64,000 nt of DNA from NCBI GenBank assembly GCA_002368175.1, contig AP018172.1, positions 3,842,001 to 3,906,000 on the forward strand, read 5' to 3'. Below, piece after piece: positions 51,162 through 61,282 of the stretch; the first letter of the stretch is position 1, and each line of letters begins with the position of its first letter. The translations under genes and the position numbers were made by a program. The DNA comes from Calothrix sp. NIES-2098 (GTDB lineage: Bacteria; Cyanobacteriota; Cyanobacteriia; Cyanobacteriales; Nostocaceae). Below the pieces are notes generated by a model, which saw nothing but the letters and a program-made list of their open reading frames with translations, had not been told where the DNA came from and did not search any database.

Positions 51162-54100
51162 TTAGTGAGGTGCAGTGCAGGAAGTAGCTGTATGCCAAGA
51201 ACTACTTGGGTTGACATGAGGTACTTGAGCTACCAGCAGGATGTCTCCATTAGTATTGACTAACCAACCATTCGCTTCCACAATCACAGCAGCAGGAGAA
51301 ACTTGAGGAGTGTTTGAGACTTGTGTTTTGGAAGAATTGTTGGGTTTTGTTCTTGGTCGCACCCACTGTGCAAGGGTGGCAGAATCTTGCAAAGGCTCGG
51401 TGGGACTCAGTGGCAAACCACCTCGTCCAGTTATGATAAAGGAACTAGCACGTCGCCTGCTACCTGGAGCGCAAGCAGTATCAATTTGTCCTGAGGCATC
51501 AACCAGATTCGTGGGTAGCTCGCTTAAGCCTCGACTAGGGTCAACATCGGGTGTGATAATTTCTACATTCCCACTAAACTCACGACTTACCCCTGTGGCA
51601 GTGATATCACTTGTGCGATCGGATAGCACGTCTCGGAATTGAATTCCAAAAATACCTTGGGCATTAATTCTCACATTCCCGCCACGGAAGTTAGCAGAAT
51701 TGGCACTGATATCACTATTTTGATAAGCAACAAGAAAATCAGTGTCAATATTAATGTTCCCACCAGTGACATTTTCGCCTGTAGCGTTAGTTATGAGATT
51801 GCTATTGCGACTCATTATTAACAGTGGTGAGTTAATGTTAATTGTCGCCTGCTCAGAGTTTGGTTCGACTTTAATACTGCGTGTATTGGCACTAAGTAAG
51901 GCGTTGTTGTCTAAACGGATAGAGCGTGCATTGACCGTGATGTTACCTGCGGTTCCGGCTCCGGAACTTTGCACGCTTACTCTAGCCCCATCTTGCACTA
52001 ACAAGGTATTAGTTTTAATTGTCAAACCACCAGCATTCCCTGTTGAGTTTTGCTGTGCAGAAGCAAAAAAGCCACTGACAGACTTTCTATCTGCGCTTCT
52101 GCCAATTAATTGCACATCAAAAGCATCAACAGTCAAATTCCCCCCTTTACCCGCACCAGATGTACCAGTTAAGATCTGTGCCCCATCCCGCACTACCAAG
52201 GTTTTAGTCTTAACTGTCAAATTACCCGCATCTCCTGTTGAGTTTACCTGTGTAGCAGTACCCAAGGCACTAGAAAACTGACCATCTGCGCTTCTGCCAA
52301 TTAATTGCACATCAAAAGCATCAACAGTCAAATTCCCCCCCTTGCCCGCACCAAATGTACCAGTTAAGATCTGTGCCCCATCTCGCACTACCAAGGTTTT
52401 AGTTTTAACTGTCAAATTACCTGCATTACTGGTTGCATTTGGCTGTGAGGAAGCACTCAAGCTACTGGGAAACTGAATATCAGTGCTTCTGCCAATTAGT
52501 TGCACATCCAAAGCATCAACGGTCAAATTTCCTCCTTTGCCACTACCAAATGTACTAGCTGTAACTTGTGCTCCACCTTGCACTAATAAGGTATTAGTTT
52601 TAATTGTCAAATTACCCGCATTCCCTGTTGAGTTTGGTTGTGTAGAAGTAGCCAAGCCACTGGAAACGCGACCATTAGCGATTGTACCAATCAGCTTTAC
52701 ATCAAAAGCATCAACTGTTAAATTTCCTCCATTGCCCGCACCAAATGTACTAGCGCTAACTTGCGCCCCATCTCGTATTACTAAGGTATTAGTTTTAATC
52801 GTCAAATTACCAGCATTGCCTGTTGAGTTTCGTTGCGTGGAAGAAGTATCTAAGCGACTGCTTCTACCAATGAGATGCACGTCAAAAGCGTCAACTGTTA
52901 AATTCCCTCCCTTACCCACACCAGATGTACTTGCAGCAACTTGCGCCCCATCTCGTATTACTAAGGTATTAGTTTTAATTGTCAAATCACCAGCATTACC
53001 TGTTGAGTTTGAATTTGCGGAAGCACCTAAGGCACTAGGCAACTGACCATCAGCGCTTCTACCAATTAGCTGCATGTCAAAAGCATCAACTGTTAAATTT
53101 CCCCCATTGCCCGCACCAAATGTACTAGCACTAATTTGCGATCCATCTTGCACTAACAAAGTATTAGTTTTAATCGTCAAATCTCCTCCCTCGCCCGTGC
53201 TACCGGTACGGGCACGAGTTGATAAAATTGCTCCCTCCCACATAGTCAATTCTTGGACATCAATGTTCATATCTCCAGCTGGCGCACTTGTAAAGGTATT
53301 GGCTGTTACAGTAGAGTTTCTTAAGTCTAAAAGCTCAGATTGGATGTTTATTGCACTATCCTCACTTGGCATCTGAATACTGCTGTCCGGTTCAATAGCA
53401 ATATCTACAAAGCTTTTTTTCAATTTAATATTCCCAAAGTTTTCGATACTTTGATAGTTCAAAGTCCAACCTTGAGGAGTAGGATTTAAATTTACTAGAC
53501 TATCTCCAGTAACACTACCCAGTTCAATTCGTCCCCCAGGCGCATTCAGAAAAGCACCTTCTAGGTTGATATTGCCGCCCACCAGCGCTAGGGTTTTAGT
53601 TGGGGACACTCTTAGCCCTTGCCCCTGTGCGTTGCTTACCGAACCGCTAACCCCTTGCACGCTAATATCTCCAGCATTTGTACCAAATTGCAAACCGATG
53701 GGAACGCTGATAGTTAATAGAGATGAAGTTTTGGGAATTTTGGCACTAAAGTCTGTACCATCTGCAAATTTCAGGCTACTCGCTGTACTTGCGATAAACG
53801 AACCACCAATATCCAAACGAGCATTTTGTCCAAAAATAATTCCATTCGGATTGATGAAAAATAGATTAGCTACACCGTTAGCTTTGATCGATCCATCAAT
53901 GTTAGAGATAGACGAACCTGTGACTCGGCTAATAATATTCTGAATATCCGCACCATTATTAAAGAAAGCAGTGCTTCCAGTAGGAACGGAAAACTCTCCA
54001 AAGCTGTGGAACAGATTGGTACCCGCTTTGGTTCCTTCTTCAATAATTCTGGTGTTTCCTTCTAGTTTGACGGTGGAATTATTCAGTAGAGTGGCATCAG

Positions 54101-54263
54101 GGGTAATTTGGGCGAGAGCGCACTTTGGAGTAGCGAGTGTCAAAGATAAGGCGACGCCGAGCGCACCATTTATTATTAGCAAACAGTTGGAGGATAATTT
54201 CTGGCTCAAGAATCTACTCCCACACGAAAAGCAGTTGCTTGAATAGAGGTAATTATCTAACAC
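51162..54263 (-). CDS. two-partner-secretion exoprotein 2 with tandem beta-helix repeats
   Basis: A 1033-aa exported protein: signal peptide ending ALA before QITPDATLLN, TPS domain ~50-280 (NLFHSFGEFSVPTGSTAFF; NLFFINPNGIIFGQNARLDI), then six near-identical ~65-residue repeats (AGNLTIKTNTLVIRDGAQVS; GGNLTVDAFDVQLIGRSADG). The end module is DPSRGLSELPTNLVDASGQI and GRGGLPLSPTEPLQD. It lies just downstream of the type I secretion genes on the same strand, 76 bp after hlyD, though TPS proteins use a TpsB partner. The repeats suggest recent unit duplication. Confidence 0.92.
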   Translation of the reverse strand: MLDNYLYSSNCFSCGSRFLSQKLSSNCLLIINGALGVALSLTLATPKCALAQITPDATLLNNSTVKLEGNTRIIEEGTKAGTNLFHSFGEFSVPTGSTAFFNNGADIQNIISRVTGSSISNIDGSIKANGVANLFFINPNGIIFGQNARLDIGGSFIASTASSLKFADGTDFSAKIPKTSSLLTISVPIGLQFGTNAGDISVQGVSGSVSNAQGQGLRVSPTKTLALVGGNINLEGAFLNAPGGRIELGSVTGDSLVNLNPTPQGWTLNYQSIENFGNIKLKKSFVDIAIEPDSSIQMPSEDSAINIQSELLDLRNSTVTANTFTSAPAGDMNIDVQELTMWEGAILSTRARTGSTGEGGDLTIKTNTLLVQDGSQISASTFGAGNGGNLTVDAFDMQLIGRSADGQLPSALGASANSNSTGNAGDLTIKTNTLVIRDGAQVAASTSGVGKGGNLTVDAFDVHLIGRSSRLDTSSTQRNSTGNAGNLTIKTNTLVIRDGAQVSASTFGAGNGGNLTVDAFDVKLIGTIANGRVSSGLATSTQPNSTGNAGNLTIKTNTLLVQGGAQVTASTFGSGKGGNLTVDALDVQLIGRSTDIQFPSSLSASSQPNATSNAGNLTVKTKTLVVRDGAQILTGTFGAGKGGNLTVDAFDVQLIGRSADGQFSSALGTATQVNSTGDAGNLTVKTKTLVVRDGAQILTGTSGAGKGGNLTVDAFDVQLIGRSADRKSVSGFFASAQQNSTGNAGGLTIKTNTLLVQDGARVSVQSSGAGTAGNITVNARSIRLDNNALLSANTRSIKVEPNSEQATININSPLLIMSRNSNLITNATGENVTGGNINIDTDFLVAYQNSDISANSANFRGGNVRINAQGIFGIQFRDVLSDRTSDITATGVSREFSGNVEIITPDVDPSRGLSELPTNLVDASGQIDTACAPGSRRRASSFIITGRGGLPLSPTEPLQDSATLAQWVRPRTKPNNSSKTQVSNTPQVSPAAVIVEANGWLVNTNGDILLVAQVPHVNPSSSWHTATSCTAPH
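51955..53130 (-). repeat. six ~195-bp repeats inside exoprotein 2
   Basis: Each unit encodes GGNLTVDAFDVQLIGRSxD followed by a variable part and AGNLTIKTNTLVIRDGAQ. Parts of adjacent units are nearly identical at DNA level, for example the stretches near 52093-52147 and 52290-52345. This is a substrate for copy-number change by recombination or slippage. Confidence 0.85.
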
Positions 54264-54339
54264 GAGTACTAAATAACTTCATCTGCTTTAGAATACTTAG
54301 CTTCGTGCGATCGCTATTCTATTCTCTTTGGTTAAATTT

Positions 54340-55866
54340 TTAACGCAAGAACTTTAAGCTCTCAGATTTTTTCACAATAAAATCAGTAAAAATACTAATA
54401 ATAGTCCGCTTTCGTAATTTAATATTAGTGTTAATCGACATACCCGATTGCAAAGGCAGTTCGCCGCCTGTACGAAGTATCATTGTTTGCCTATTCAGAC
54501 GCACCTTCGCAGGAAAACGCCAGTAAGGATTGATTTGGTCTGGAGGTAGAGCATCTGAACCAATCGAGATTAATTGTCCTTTGATATCACCATACTCTTG
54601 GAAAGGATAAGAATCAATTCTGATATCAACTTCTGGACATTGGTCGTAGTCTTGAGTTTGTTTATTAATATCAATTTGATTACATTTGGTGAGATTATAA
54701 TTATCTTTAACAAAACCAATGTCTTTATTAGTTATATAAATTTTGGCAATTAGTGAATCATCAGGAACTATTTTGAGAATTGGTTGGGTAGAACTGGCGA
54801 CAAAACCAGGATTTGTTGGTTTGAGTTCAAATACAGTTCCGTCGATAGGAGCAATAATTGTCTGATATTTTAATTTTACTTGCGCTTGACTTAACTGACT
54901 GTCAATTTCGTTGATTTTTTTCTGGTTCTCAACAATAATTTTAGTCAATTGACTATTGATTTCGGCAATACTTTTTTCATTGCTGGTAATTTTAGCTAGG
55001 ATATCTTCTTGAGTTTGTGCAGCAAGGGTGCCCATTTTTTCTTGTGTTTGAGCCATAGATAATTGCAAGCGTTGCTGTTCTTTAGTTAGCCGCACTACTT
55101 CCATTTCTTTGTTACGAACATCCTGTTCTTGTCTCAAAGTTTGTAATTTGGGATAAGCTCCCTCCTTAGTAAGAGAACTCAAATTTTTGAGAATCTTTTG
55201 ATTAATTTCTAGTACTTGTTTAGCAGCAACTAATTGAGCGTCATTCTGAAATAATTGTTGTTGAGTTTGTGCTATATCTAACTGCATTGTGGCTAATTGC
55301 GAACGTAAGTCATATTCGCGAGAATGCAGGCGTAATTTTTGTTCTAGAGTAAAGTTAACTCCCGCACTGGAACCATTTAACTGAGCGCGATACAGTTGAT
55401 TTTCGGCGATAAATTGCGCTCGGTTTTGAGTTAATGCCGCAATTTCGAGGGGAATGTTTAATTTAATCGCTTGTTGGGGTGTAGGATTTGCACTAGCTGT
55501 ATTTGTTAGCTGACTGCGATAAAATTCATTTTCTTGTAATAACACTGCGCGGTTTTGCCGTAGCGAACTAATTTCTGCTTGAGTAGTAGCTTCTTCTAAG
55601 CTGATGAGAAGTTGTCCTTTTTTAATTTGTTGACCTTCTTTAACGTGAATTTGTTTAACAACACCGTCCACGGGTGTTTGGATATCGGTTACTTCTCCCT
55701 GTGGTTCAAGTTTACCTTGGGCGGGGATTGCCTCATCAATTTGGAATACACTTGCCCAAATTAGAGTAAAGGCTGTAACGCCAATAATTCCCCAAGCAAT
55801 GGTACGCGACCAAATGGGATTTTGTTGTAATAATACGGGTTGATCGAAGTTATATGTGGTAGTCAT
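54340..55866 (-). CDS. HlyD-family membrane fusion protein
   Basis: A 508-aa periplasmic adaptor of type I secretion. One N-terminal membrane helix ~20-42 (TIAWGIIGVTAFTLIWASVF), a lipoyl half-motif (VDGVVKQIHVKEGQQIKKGQ), a long coiled coil ~95-330 (NEKSIAEINSQLTKIIVENQ), the second lipoyl half (APIDGTVFELKPTNPG) and a beta-barrel domain. It links the ABC transporter encoded 55 bp upstream to an outer-membrane TolC homologue, which is not in this window. Confidence 0.93.
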   Translation of the reverse strand: MTTTYNFDQPVLLQQNPIWSRTIAWGIIGVTAFTLIWASVFQIDEAIPAQGKLEPQGEVTDIQTPVDGVVKQIHVKEGQQIKKGQLLISLEEATTQAEISSLRQNRAVLLQENEFYRSQLTNTASANPTPQQAIKLNIPLEIAALTQNRAQFIAENQLYRAQLNGSSAGVNFTLEQKLRLHSREYDLRSQLATMQLDIAQTQQQLFQNDAQLVAAKQVLEINQKILKNLSSLTKEGAYPKLQTLRQEQDVRNKEMEVVRLTKEQQRLQLSMAQTQEKMGTLAAQTQEDILAKITSNEKSIAEINSQLTKIIVENQKKINEIDSQLSQAQVKLKYQTIIAPIDGTVFELKPTNPGFVASSTQPILKIVPDDSLIAKIYITNKDIGFVKDNYNLTKCNQIDINKQTQDYDQCPEVDIRIDSYPFQEYGDIKGQLISIGSDALPPDQINPYWRFPAKVRLNRQTMILRTGGELPLQSGMSINTNIKLRKRTIISIFTDFIVKKSESLKFLR

Positions 55867-55921
55867 TTGTCATTTGGTGTTTGTCATTTGTCTTGTTGAT
55901 CGCCCATTACCAACTTCTCAA

Positions 55922-58855
55922 TTACATTTGTGATTCTTGCTGTTGGTAAAGGCAGTAATAATAACCTTTTAAAGACATCAATTCTTCGTGGGTTCCTTGT
56001 TCTACAATTGAACCGGAATCCATCATTAAAATCATGTCAGCTTTATGTAGGTTGCTGAGTCTATGGGTAATAAAAAATACTGTTTTACTTTGAAATGTTG
56101 CTGCTAAATTGCCACAAACTTGAGCTTCAGCGTTGTAGTCTAGGGCACTGGTAGCTTCGTCTAGAATTAACAATTGAGGATTTTGGAGGACGCTACGCGC
56201 GATCGCAATTCTTTGTCTTTGTCCACCAGAAAGCCCCGAACCCCTTTCTCCAACTTGAGTGTTGTAGCCGTTAGGCAAGTTCATGATAAAGTCGTGTGCA
56301 TAGGCAACTTTAGCAGCATTGATAATCTCTTCATCGCTAGCATCAGGAGAGCCTAAGGCGATATTTTCCCGGATCGTACCATCGAATAGCAGGGTATCTT
56401 GCAGTACAAATCCAATTTGACGACGCAGAGAATAGAGTTCAACTTTGCTGATATCATAACCGTCAATCAAGATTTTCCCAGTTCTGGGTTCGTAAAGTCG
56501 AGGTAGCAATTTTAATAATGTACTTTTACCAGAACCGCTTTGTCCCACAATGCCCACAAACGAACCCGCAGGTATATCTAGGTTAATATTGCATAGTTGC
56601 AATGCACCATTTTGTCGGAAACTGAAGGAGAGGTTTTCGTAGCGGATATTACCCGAAATTGCAGGTAAAAGGATGTTTTGCGCGTCGCTTTCAGTTTCTT
56701 GAGGAGTGTCTAAAATATCGCTGAGGCGTTGCAATGACAGTGCTGTTTCTTGGAAATTTTGCCATAGTTGCACCAAGCGCAGCAGGGGACTAGTAACATA
56801 ATTTGCCAGAATCCGAAAGGCGATGAGTTGTCCGAGGGTGAGTTTTTGGTTGAGGACGAGATAGGCACCTACCCACAACACGAGTAAATTAGAAAGCTTG
56901 TTGAGAAAGCCACTGACAGAACTAGCGGTTGTTTGAGTAGAAATGGTTTTGAAGCCAGCGCTGATATAGCGTCCATATCTTTGTTGCCATTGCCAACGCG
57001 ATCGCATTTCTAAATTTTGCGCTTTCAGAGTCTGCATTCCCCCCATAATTTCTACTAAGTAGGAGTGGGTGTCAGCATGGCGTTCGGCTTTTTCTTGCAG
57101 TTGTCGCCGCATTAAGGGTGAAACCAACAAGTTAACTAAGGCAAATAGAGGTACTGTTGCCAATGCAACTATAGTTAGCACCCAACTGTAAATCATCATT
57201 ACTAAGATGTAAATGACTGAAAATACAGCATCCATCACCACAGTCAGGGCAGTACCTGTCAGGAACTTGCGGATATTTTCTAACTCACCCACCCTAGTAG
57301 CTAAATCACCGACAGGGCGGCGTTCAAAATAAGATAAAGGCAGACGCAGCAGGTGATTGATAACTTCTGAACCTAAAGACAAATCTATACGGTTGGTAGT
57401 ATCAACAAATAATTGGGTGCGAATAGCTGTGAGTATAGCTTCAACTATTGCCACCACGATTAAAAATAAACCAAAAACTTCTAAGCTGTCAGGGCTATTA
57501 TTAATAATAACTTTGTCAATAATTACTTGTGTTGCTAAGGGATTAACTAACCCAAAGATTTGCACCACCATTGAAGCAATGAGAACTTCAATGAGAACTT
57601 TGCGATAACGTCGCAGTTCCGGAACAAACCAACGCAGACTAAAGCGCGACTGTGGTGTATTTTTGCTAGTTTGCAGCAGCAAGACTTCGCCTTGTTCTCC
57701 CCAGGTTTCTGCAAAGCTACGCACTTGACGACGAATCAATCCGATCTCCGGAACCGCAATCAATAATTCTTGGTTGCTGTTTTTGTAGACGATCGCGAAA
57801 CTATCTTGCCAAGAAATCATTATAGGTGGTTGCAGTTTGGCGACGGATGCAGCCGGAACTCTTACCATTTGGGTTGTTAAGCCCATCAATTCTGCCACTG
57901 CACCGCAAAATTGCAGAGATATCGTACCGCTTTGTTCCATCTGCTTTGCCAAAATTCGCCGCAACATATCTCTGCGAAAAGGCAGGTTAAAATACTGACT
58001 CAACATTTGCAAGCAAGCTAAAGTTGCGTCTTGGGGGCCTCTACCTTTGAAATAAGGAAACTTAAGATTTTGAGACTGTTGGGTTGTAGTAGGTTGAGTA
58101 GAAATTGCTGGCGCGTAGGGAATATCTGCTAATACAATTTCTTGAGATGGGCTAGGTGATAATTTTGGCAGTAAATCCTGGGGTAAGCCTAACAAACGCA
58201 TACCTGCTGCTAGCTGTAGGTGAGGATTTGCAGTTGCCAAATCTAAGCGACTCCCCACCGGAAATTCTGTATTGGAACTGCTGCTAACTAGCCACAACAT
58301 TTCTGGATCTAGTTTTCCTAGAAGAATTTTTCTTGGGGAGGAATAGATGACAGCTTGAGCGATCGCCTTCTGTGCTAACTTCGCTACATCAACGCTACCA
58401 TCTGCGCGACGGCTGAGTTCTTCTCCTAACAAGTCGTAAACTTCTATGAGTGCAGGAGTAGTATGCAAAACGCCTGCAAAATTTGACTCTCGCTTTACCA
58501 AATGCCAAAAATCCGCAATCGGTAGATTCAGACAAACCATGTCTGTAGATGCGATCGCAGTTTCACAAGCCACCCCCCGCACATGAGAAACCCAACCGAT
58601 AACTTCTCCTGGTTGCAGTAACTTCAACGCCACAGGTTGATTTGTAGTTTGTTCGTAACCGATTAAGCGGGCTTGTCCTTGATAGATAATACTAATATGC
58701 AGCGGCATCACTTCATGAGTCAGAATCTTCTGCCCCATCCGATAGCGCAAAAATTGGACGCGATCGCGTAAATTTTCTAATATTTCCTTTGGTAAGCAAT
58801 TAAAGGGAAATATTTCCGCTAAAAATTCTCTAATATCAACACTAGTAGTAGTCAT
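55922..58855 (-). CDS. type I secretion ABC transporter with cNMP-binding and degenerate C39 domains
   Basis: A 977-aa HlyB/HetC-type exporter. Residues ~10-140 are a cyclic-nucleotide-binding-like domain (VALKLLQPGEVIGWVSHVRG). A C39 peptidase-like domain spans ~265-400, then six membrane helices ~415-700, then an ATPase with Walker A (GQSGSGKSTLL), signature (LSGGQRQRIAIARS) and Walker B (LLILDEATSALD). The usual catalytic Cys-Gly is replaced by Asp-Ala-Thr (GPQDATLACLQML) and the His motif is missing, so this domain should bind but not cut substrate, as in HlyB. The RTX protein upstream is the likely cargo. Confidence 0.92.
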   Translation of the reverse strand: MTTTSVDIREFLAEIFPFNCLPKEILENLRDRVQFLRYRMGQKILTHEVMPLHISIIYQGQARLIGYEQTTNQPVALKLLQPGEVIGWVSHVRGVACETAIASTDMVCLNLPIADFWHLVKRESNFAGVLHTTPALIEVYDLLGEELSRRADGSVDVAKLAQKAIAQAVIYSSPRKILLGKLDPEMLWLVSSSSNTEFPVGSRLDLATANPHLQLAAGMRLLGLPQDLLPKLSPSPSQEIVLADIPYAPAISTQPTTTQQSQNLKFPYFKGRGPQDATLACLQMLSQYFNLPFRRDMLRRILAKQMEQSGTISLQFCGAVAELMGLTTQMVRVPAASVAKLQPPIMISWQDSFAIVYKNSNQELLIAVPEIGLIRRQVRSFAETWGEQGEVLLLQTSKNTPQSRFSLRWFVPELRRYRKVLIEVLIASMVVQIFGLVNPLATQVIIDKVIINNSPDSLEVFGLFLIVVAIVEAILTAIRTQLFVDTTNRIDLSLGSEVINHLLRLPLSYFERRPVGDLATRVGELENIRKFLTGTALTVVMDAVFSVIYILVMMIYSWVLTIVALATVPLFALVNLLVSPLMRRQLQEKAERHADTHSYLVEIMGGMQTLKAQNLEMRSRWQWQQRYGRYISAGFKTISTQTTASSVSGFLNKLSNLLVLWVGAYLVLNQKLTLGQLIAFRILANYVTSPLLRLVQLWQNFQETALSLQRLSDILDTPQETESDAQNILLPAISGNIRYENLSFSFRQNGALQLCNINLDIPAGSFVGIVGQSGSGKSTLLKLLPRLYEPRTGKILIDGYDISKVELYSLRRQIGFVLQDTLLFDGTIRENIALGSPDASDEEIINAAKVAYAHDFIMNLPNGYNTQVGERGSGLSGGQRQRIAIARSVLQNPQLLILDEATSALDYNAEAQVCGNLAATFQSKTVFFITHRLSNLHKADMILMMDSGSIVEQGTHEELMSLKGYYYCLYQQQESQM

Positions 58856-58961
58856 TAGATTTTAGATTTTAGATTTTGAATTATTCTTTATTTCCTCTAA
58901 GCCAATACGGTTCAGGTAAGCCTTTTTTCTCTCTCCCTGCACCCTGCCCCTCTGCCTAAAC

Positions 58962-59729
58962 CTAAGCCGCCTCTGCTTTCATGCGATTAGTTACCAGCCA
59001 GGCTTTATCTGTATTTGGTAATTGCTGGATTTGTTCTTGCAACCAAGCTTCAAACAACTCCTTTAGCAAACGTTCGCGCATAAAAACATCTAGTTGGGCA
59101 GGAAGTAATTTTTCTAATTTAATAATTAAGAAATATTCCTCAAAAGGTATGGGATGCCAGAGTTGTCCTGGATGGCTTACCTGTAATTGTCTTGCGATAC
59201 TTGGATGCAGCATTCCCATTTCTACAGGCCCGATAATGCCATTTGTATCGGCTTCCGGGCCAAGAGAATAGGTTTTTGCCAGTTCGCCAAAGCTTTGTTC
59301 GCCTGCTTGAATGCGAAAATGTAGTTCTTGGGCAATACCTAGTTCAGATGTGCGAATCATTGAATAGACAACGCGATCCAAGTATTTTTTTCGTTGTAAA
59401 AAGTAAGACTCAAGTTTTTTTCCCCAAGTAGCCTGTTTAAATTTCTCAATTCGGAGTTTGCGAGTGGCTAAACTTTGAAATTGTTGGTGGTTCAAACCGT
59501 AACGTCTTAGCCATGCTTCGTGAGTAGCAATGTCGTGAATTTGATGTTGTTGAAATAATTTTTGACAAGCTGTAGCGATTTCTTCTCTGGTGCAAGCTAT
59601 AGATGCGATCGCTCGTTCAACGATTGTTTCCCGCAATATTTGCGGTAGCATAGTAGTTACTAAGGGAGTCAATTCCCGATTGCTAATAGTTTGATTGTTA
59701 ATCTCTAAAGTATTCATCGAGTTTTGCAT
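58962..59729 (-). CDS. parvulin-type peptidyl-prolyl isomerase (PpiC family)
   Basis: A 255-aa protein. The N-terminal helical part (LLPLVTTMLPQILRETIVER-like; GLNHQQFQSLATRKLRIEKF) resembles SurA-N. A parvulin domain follows at about 125-215 (ELHFRIQAGEQSFGELAKTY; GPVEMGMLHPSIARQL; EEYFLIIKLEKLLPAQLD). There is no signal peptide, so it acts in the cytosol, perhaps keeping the exported protein unfolded. It is encoded between the RTX gene and the ABC transporter, 107 bp before the latter. Similar PpiC-ABC-HlyD triplets occur in other cyanobacteria. Confidence 0.87.
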   Translation of the reverse strand: MQNSMNTLEINNQTISNRELTPLVTTMLPQILRETIVERAIASIACTREEIATACQKLFQQHQIHDIATHEAWLRRYGLNHQQFQSLATRKLRIEKFKQATWGKKLESYFLQRKKYLDRVVYSMIRTSELGIAQELHFRIQAGEQSFGELAKTYSLGPEADTNGIIGPVEMGMLHPSIARQLQVSHPGQLWHPIPFEEYFLIIKLEKLLPAQLDVFMRERLLKELFEAWLQEQIQQLPNTDKAWLVTNRMKAEAA

Positions 59730-59882
59730 ATATCTCTTTCCCTAACTTGCTAAATCCAGTGATGTTTGTCTCTATTGAGCTAATAAATAATTGGTAGTAC
59801 TCAGTCCTGTTTATTCACGCATACAGAAATTTTTGCAAAACCCGCGCTTTGCCAATCCTCGATCGTGTCCCGATGCGATCGC

Positions 59883-59917
59883 AAAAAGGCAGAGGAAGAA
59901 AATACTTCCAGCTGCCT
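59883..59917 (-). terminator. intrinsic terminator after the RTX gene
   Basis: Read leftward: AGGCAGCTGGAAG, loop TATTTT, CTTCCTCTGCCT, then TTTTT. A near-perfect 12-bp stem with one bulge and a T tract, 63 bp after the RTX stop. The rest of the secretion genes then need their own promoter or read-through. Confidence 0.8.
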
Positions 59918-59979
59918 GAGGTGAAAATTAAATACCCATGTCGTCTAGTTGATGAACTCAGATAGCACTCACAACATTA

Positions 59980-60669
59980 TTAAACAAGCGCAATGTCAAG
60001 TTGAGTCGAGAACCCAGCAGGCTTATTCTCAATGCTTGCAAACTGGACAGCACCAACAGAATCATAGGGCGAAGCATCAAAGAACAAGGCACCAGTGTTG
60101 TAGTTATAGCTGAATTGACTCAGAGAAGAAGCACCAAAAGTAGATTTGACAATCTCAATCTTGTCGCCTTCTGTCCACTGGAAGTCTTTGATAATATCTA
60201 TGCCTTCAGATTGATAGTTGAAGACAAACTTATCTGCGCCAGCACCACCGTAGAGGGTATCTTGTCCAAAGCCACCATAGAGTTTATCGTTACCAGCTTC
60301 ACCATTGAGGAAATCATTGCCATAACCACCAGAGAGTGTGTCATTGCCGTAATAACCCAACAATGTATCGTTGCCGTTACCACCATTGAGATAGTCATCG
60401 CCATACCATCCATCTAGGTAGTCATTGCCCTCTTCACCATAGAGATAATCATTGCCATTACCACCGTTGAGGTAGTCATTGCCATAGTATCCCAGCAATG
60501 TGTCGTTACCACCTTCACCATATATGGAATCATCGCCATACCAACCATCAACGTAATCATTACCTTCGCCAGCGTAAACAACATCGTTGCCACTATAGGC
60601 GTAAATGTTATCTGCGTAAGCTGTTCCATACAGGTATTCACTAGCGTTAGTACCGTAAATATTAGTCAT
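59980..60669 (-). CDS. RTX calcium-binding protein, probable type I secretion substrate
   Basis: A 229-aa protein. About fourteen nonapeptide-type repeats of the form G-N-D-x-L-x-G-G-x (for example GNGNDYLYGEEGNDYLDGWY; GNDKLYGGFGQDTLYGGAGA) form a calcium beta-roll. The C-terminus (FVFNYQSEGIDIIKDFQW; GDKIEIVKSTFG) is the typical uncleaved export signal. The start is ATG 60669 with GGAGA upstream. No enzymatic domain, so it may be a structural surface protein. It precedes the parvulin, ABC and HlyD genes. Confidence 0.93.
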   Translation of the reverse strand: MTNIYGTNASEYLYGTAYADNIYAYSGNDVVYAGEGNDYVDGWYGDDSIYGEGGNDTLLGYYGNDYLNGGNGNDYLYGEEGNDYLDGWYGDDYLNGGNGNDTLLGYYGNDTLSGGYGNDFLNGEAGNDKLYGGFGQDTLYGGAGADKFVFNYQSEGIDIIKDFQWTEGDKIEIVKSTFGASSLSQFSYNYNTGALFFDASPYDSVGAVQFASIENKPAGFSTQLDIALV

Positions 60670-61282
60670 GTTAATTTCTCCAAAACAATGAGATAATGTT
60701 TGCAATTGAAGTTATTGACGAAGTGTGTTTCAGTCAGATGACTCAAAATCCACTTATGTCAAATTTGAGGACTCAAAAGATAAGCGATCGCAATCAAAGC
60801 TCGCTTACTTGGGTGACTGTAACTAGCGATTGAAGTAAAGCCATTACCAGCGATCGCTAGTTACATCTTTTTTTGCCCCTACCAAATTATTGGTAATACG
60901 TAATTTTTTTATTCACGGTTACAGTCTCATGAACCCAAATCGTAAGGTAGTTAAAGGGTTGGTAGATGATTCTTATCTGTGGAGAAGTGATGTCTGCCTT
61001 GAAAAGTTCAGATCGGCGGAAGCCGCCGCTCCGACTTTTCGCTACGATGGGCTACGCCTACGCGTACAATCTACACACTTTGTAACCTCGATACAACCAG
61101 TGATACTCTCCACTTCTGCCAAAATAGAAAATTAAATGCGTACGAGCTGATTACTTGGTGCGGTTATTGCCCAAGGAGTTACGTAAATTTAGAAGCTAGC
61201 TACAAAGCTGCTTTGATAGTTTTCGCAGATATCTAATATTTCATCAGCGGGCACAGCAATACGTTGATTTAGAGGTATCAAA
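60670..61282. other. divergent intergenic region, RTX / exoprotein 3
   Basis: 613 bp without a credible gene. It includes the two promoters, GCGATCGC sites, and a dispersed hairpin repeat at about 60997-61063 (AAAAGTTCAGATCGGCGG paired with CCGCCGCTCCGACTTTT, then GGGCTACGCCTACGCG). Confidence 0.55.

Noticed and set aside
51310..54246. Several 90-190-codon plus-strand ORFs opposite exoprotein 2 (and similar ones opposite exoproteins 1 and 3).
   Set aside because: They are shadows of repetitive beta-helix coding DNA; their repeats are the antisense of the real repeats and they lack signals for translation.
60001..60641. ORFs on both strands overlapping the RTX gene.
   Set aside because: They come from the nonapeptide-repeat DNA; only the frame with GGxGxDxL repeats and a ribosome-binding site is real.
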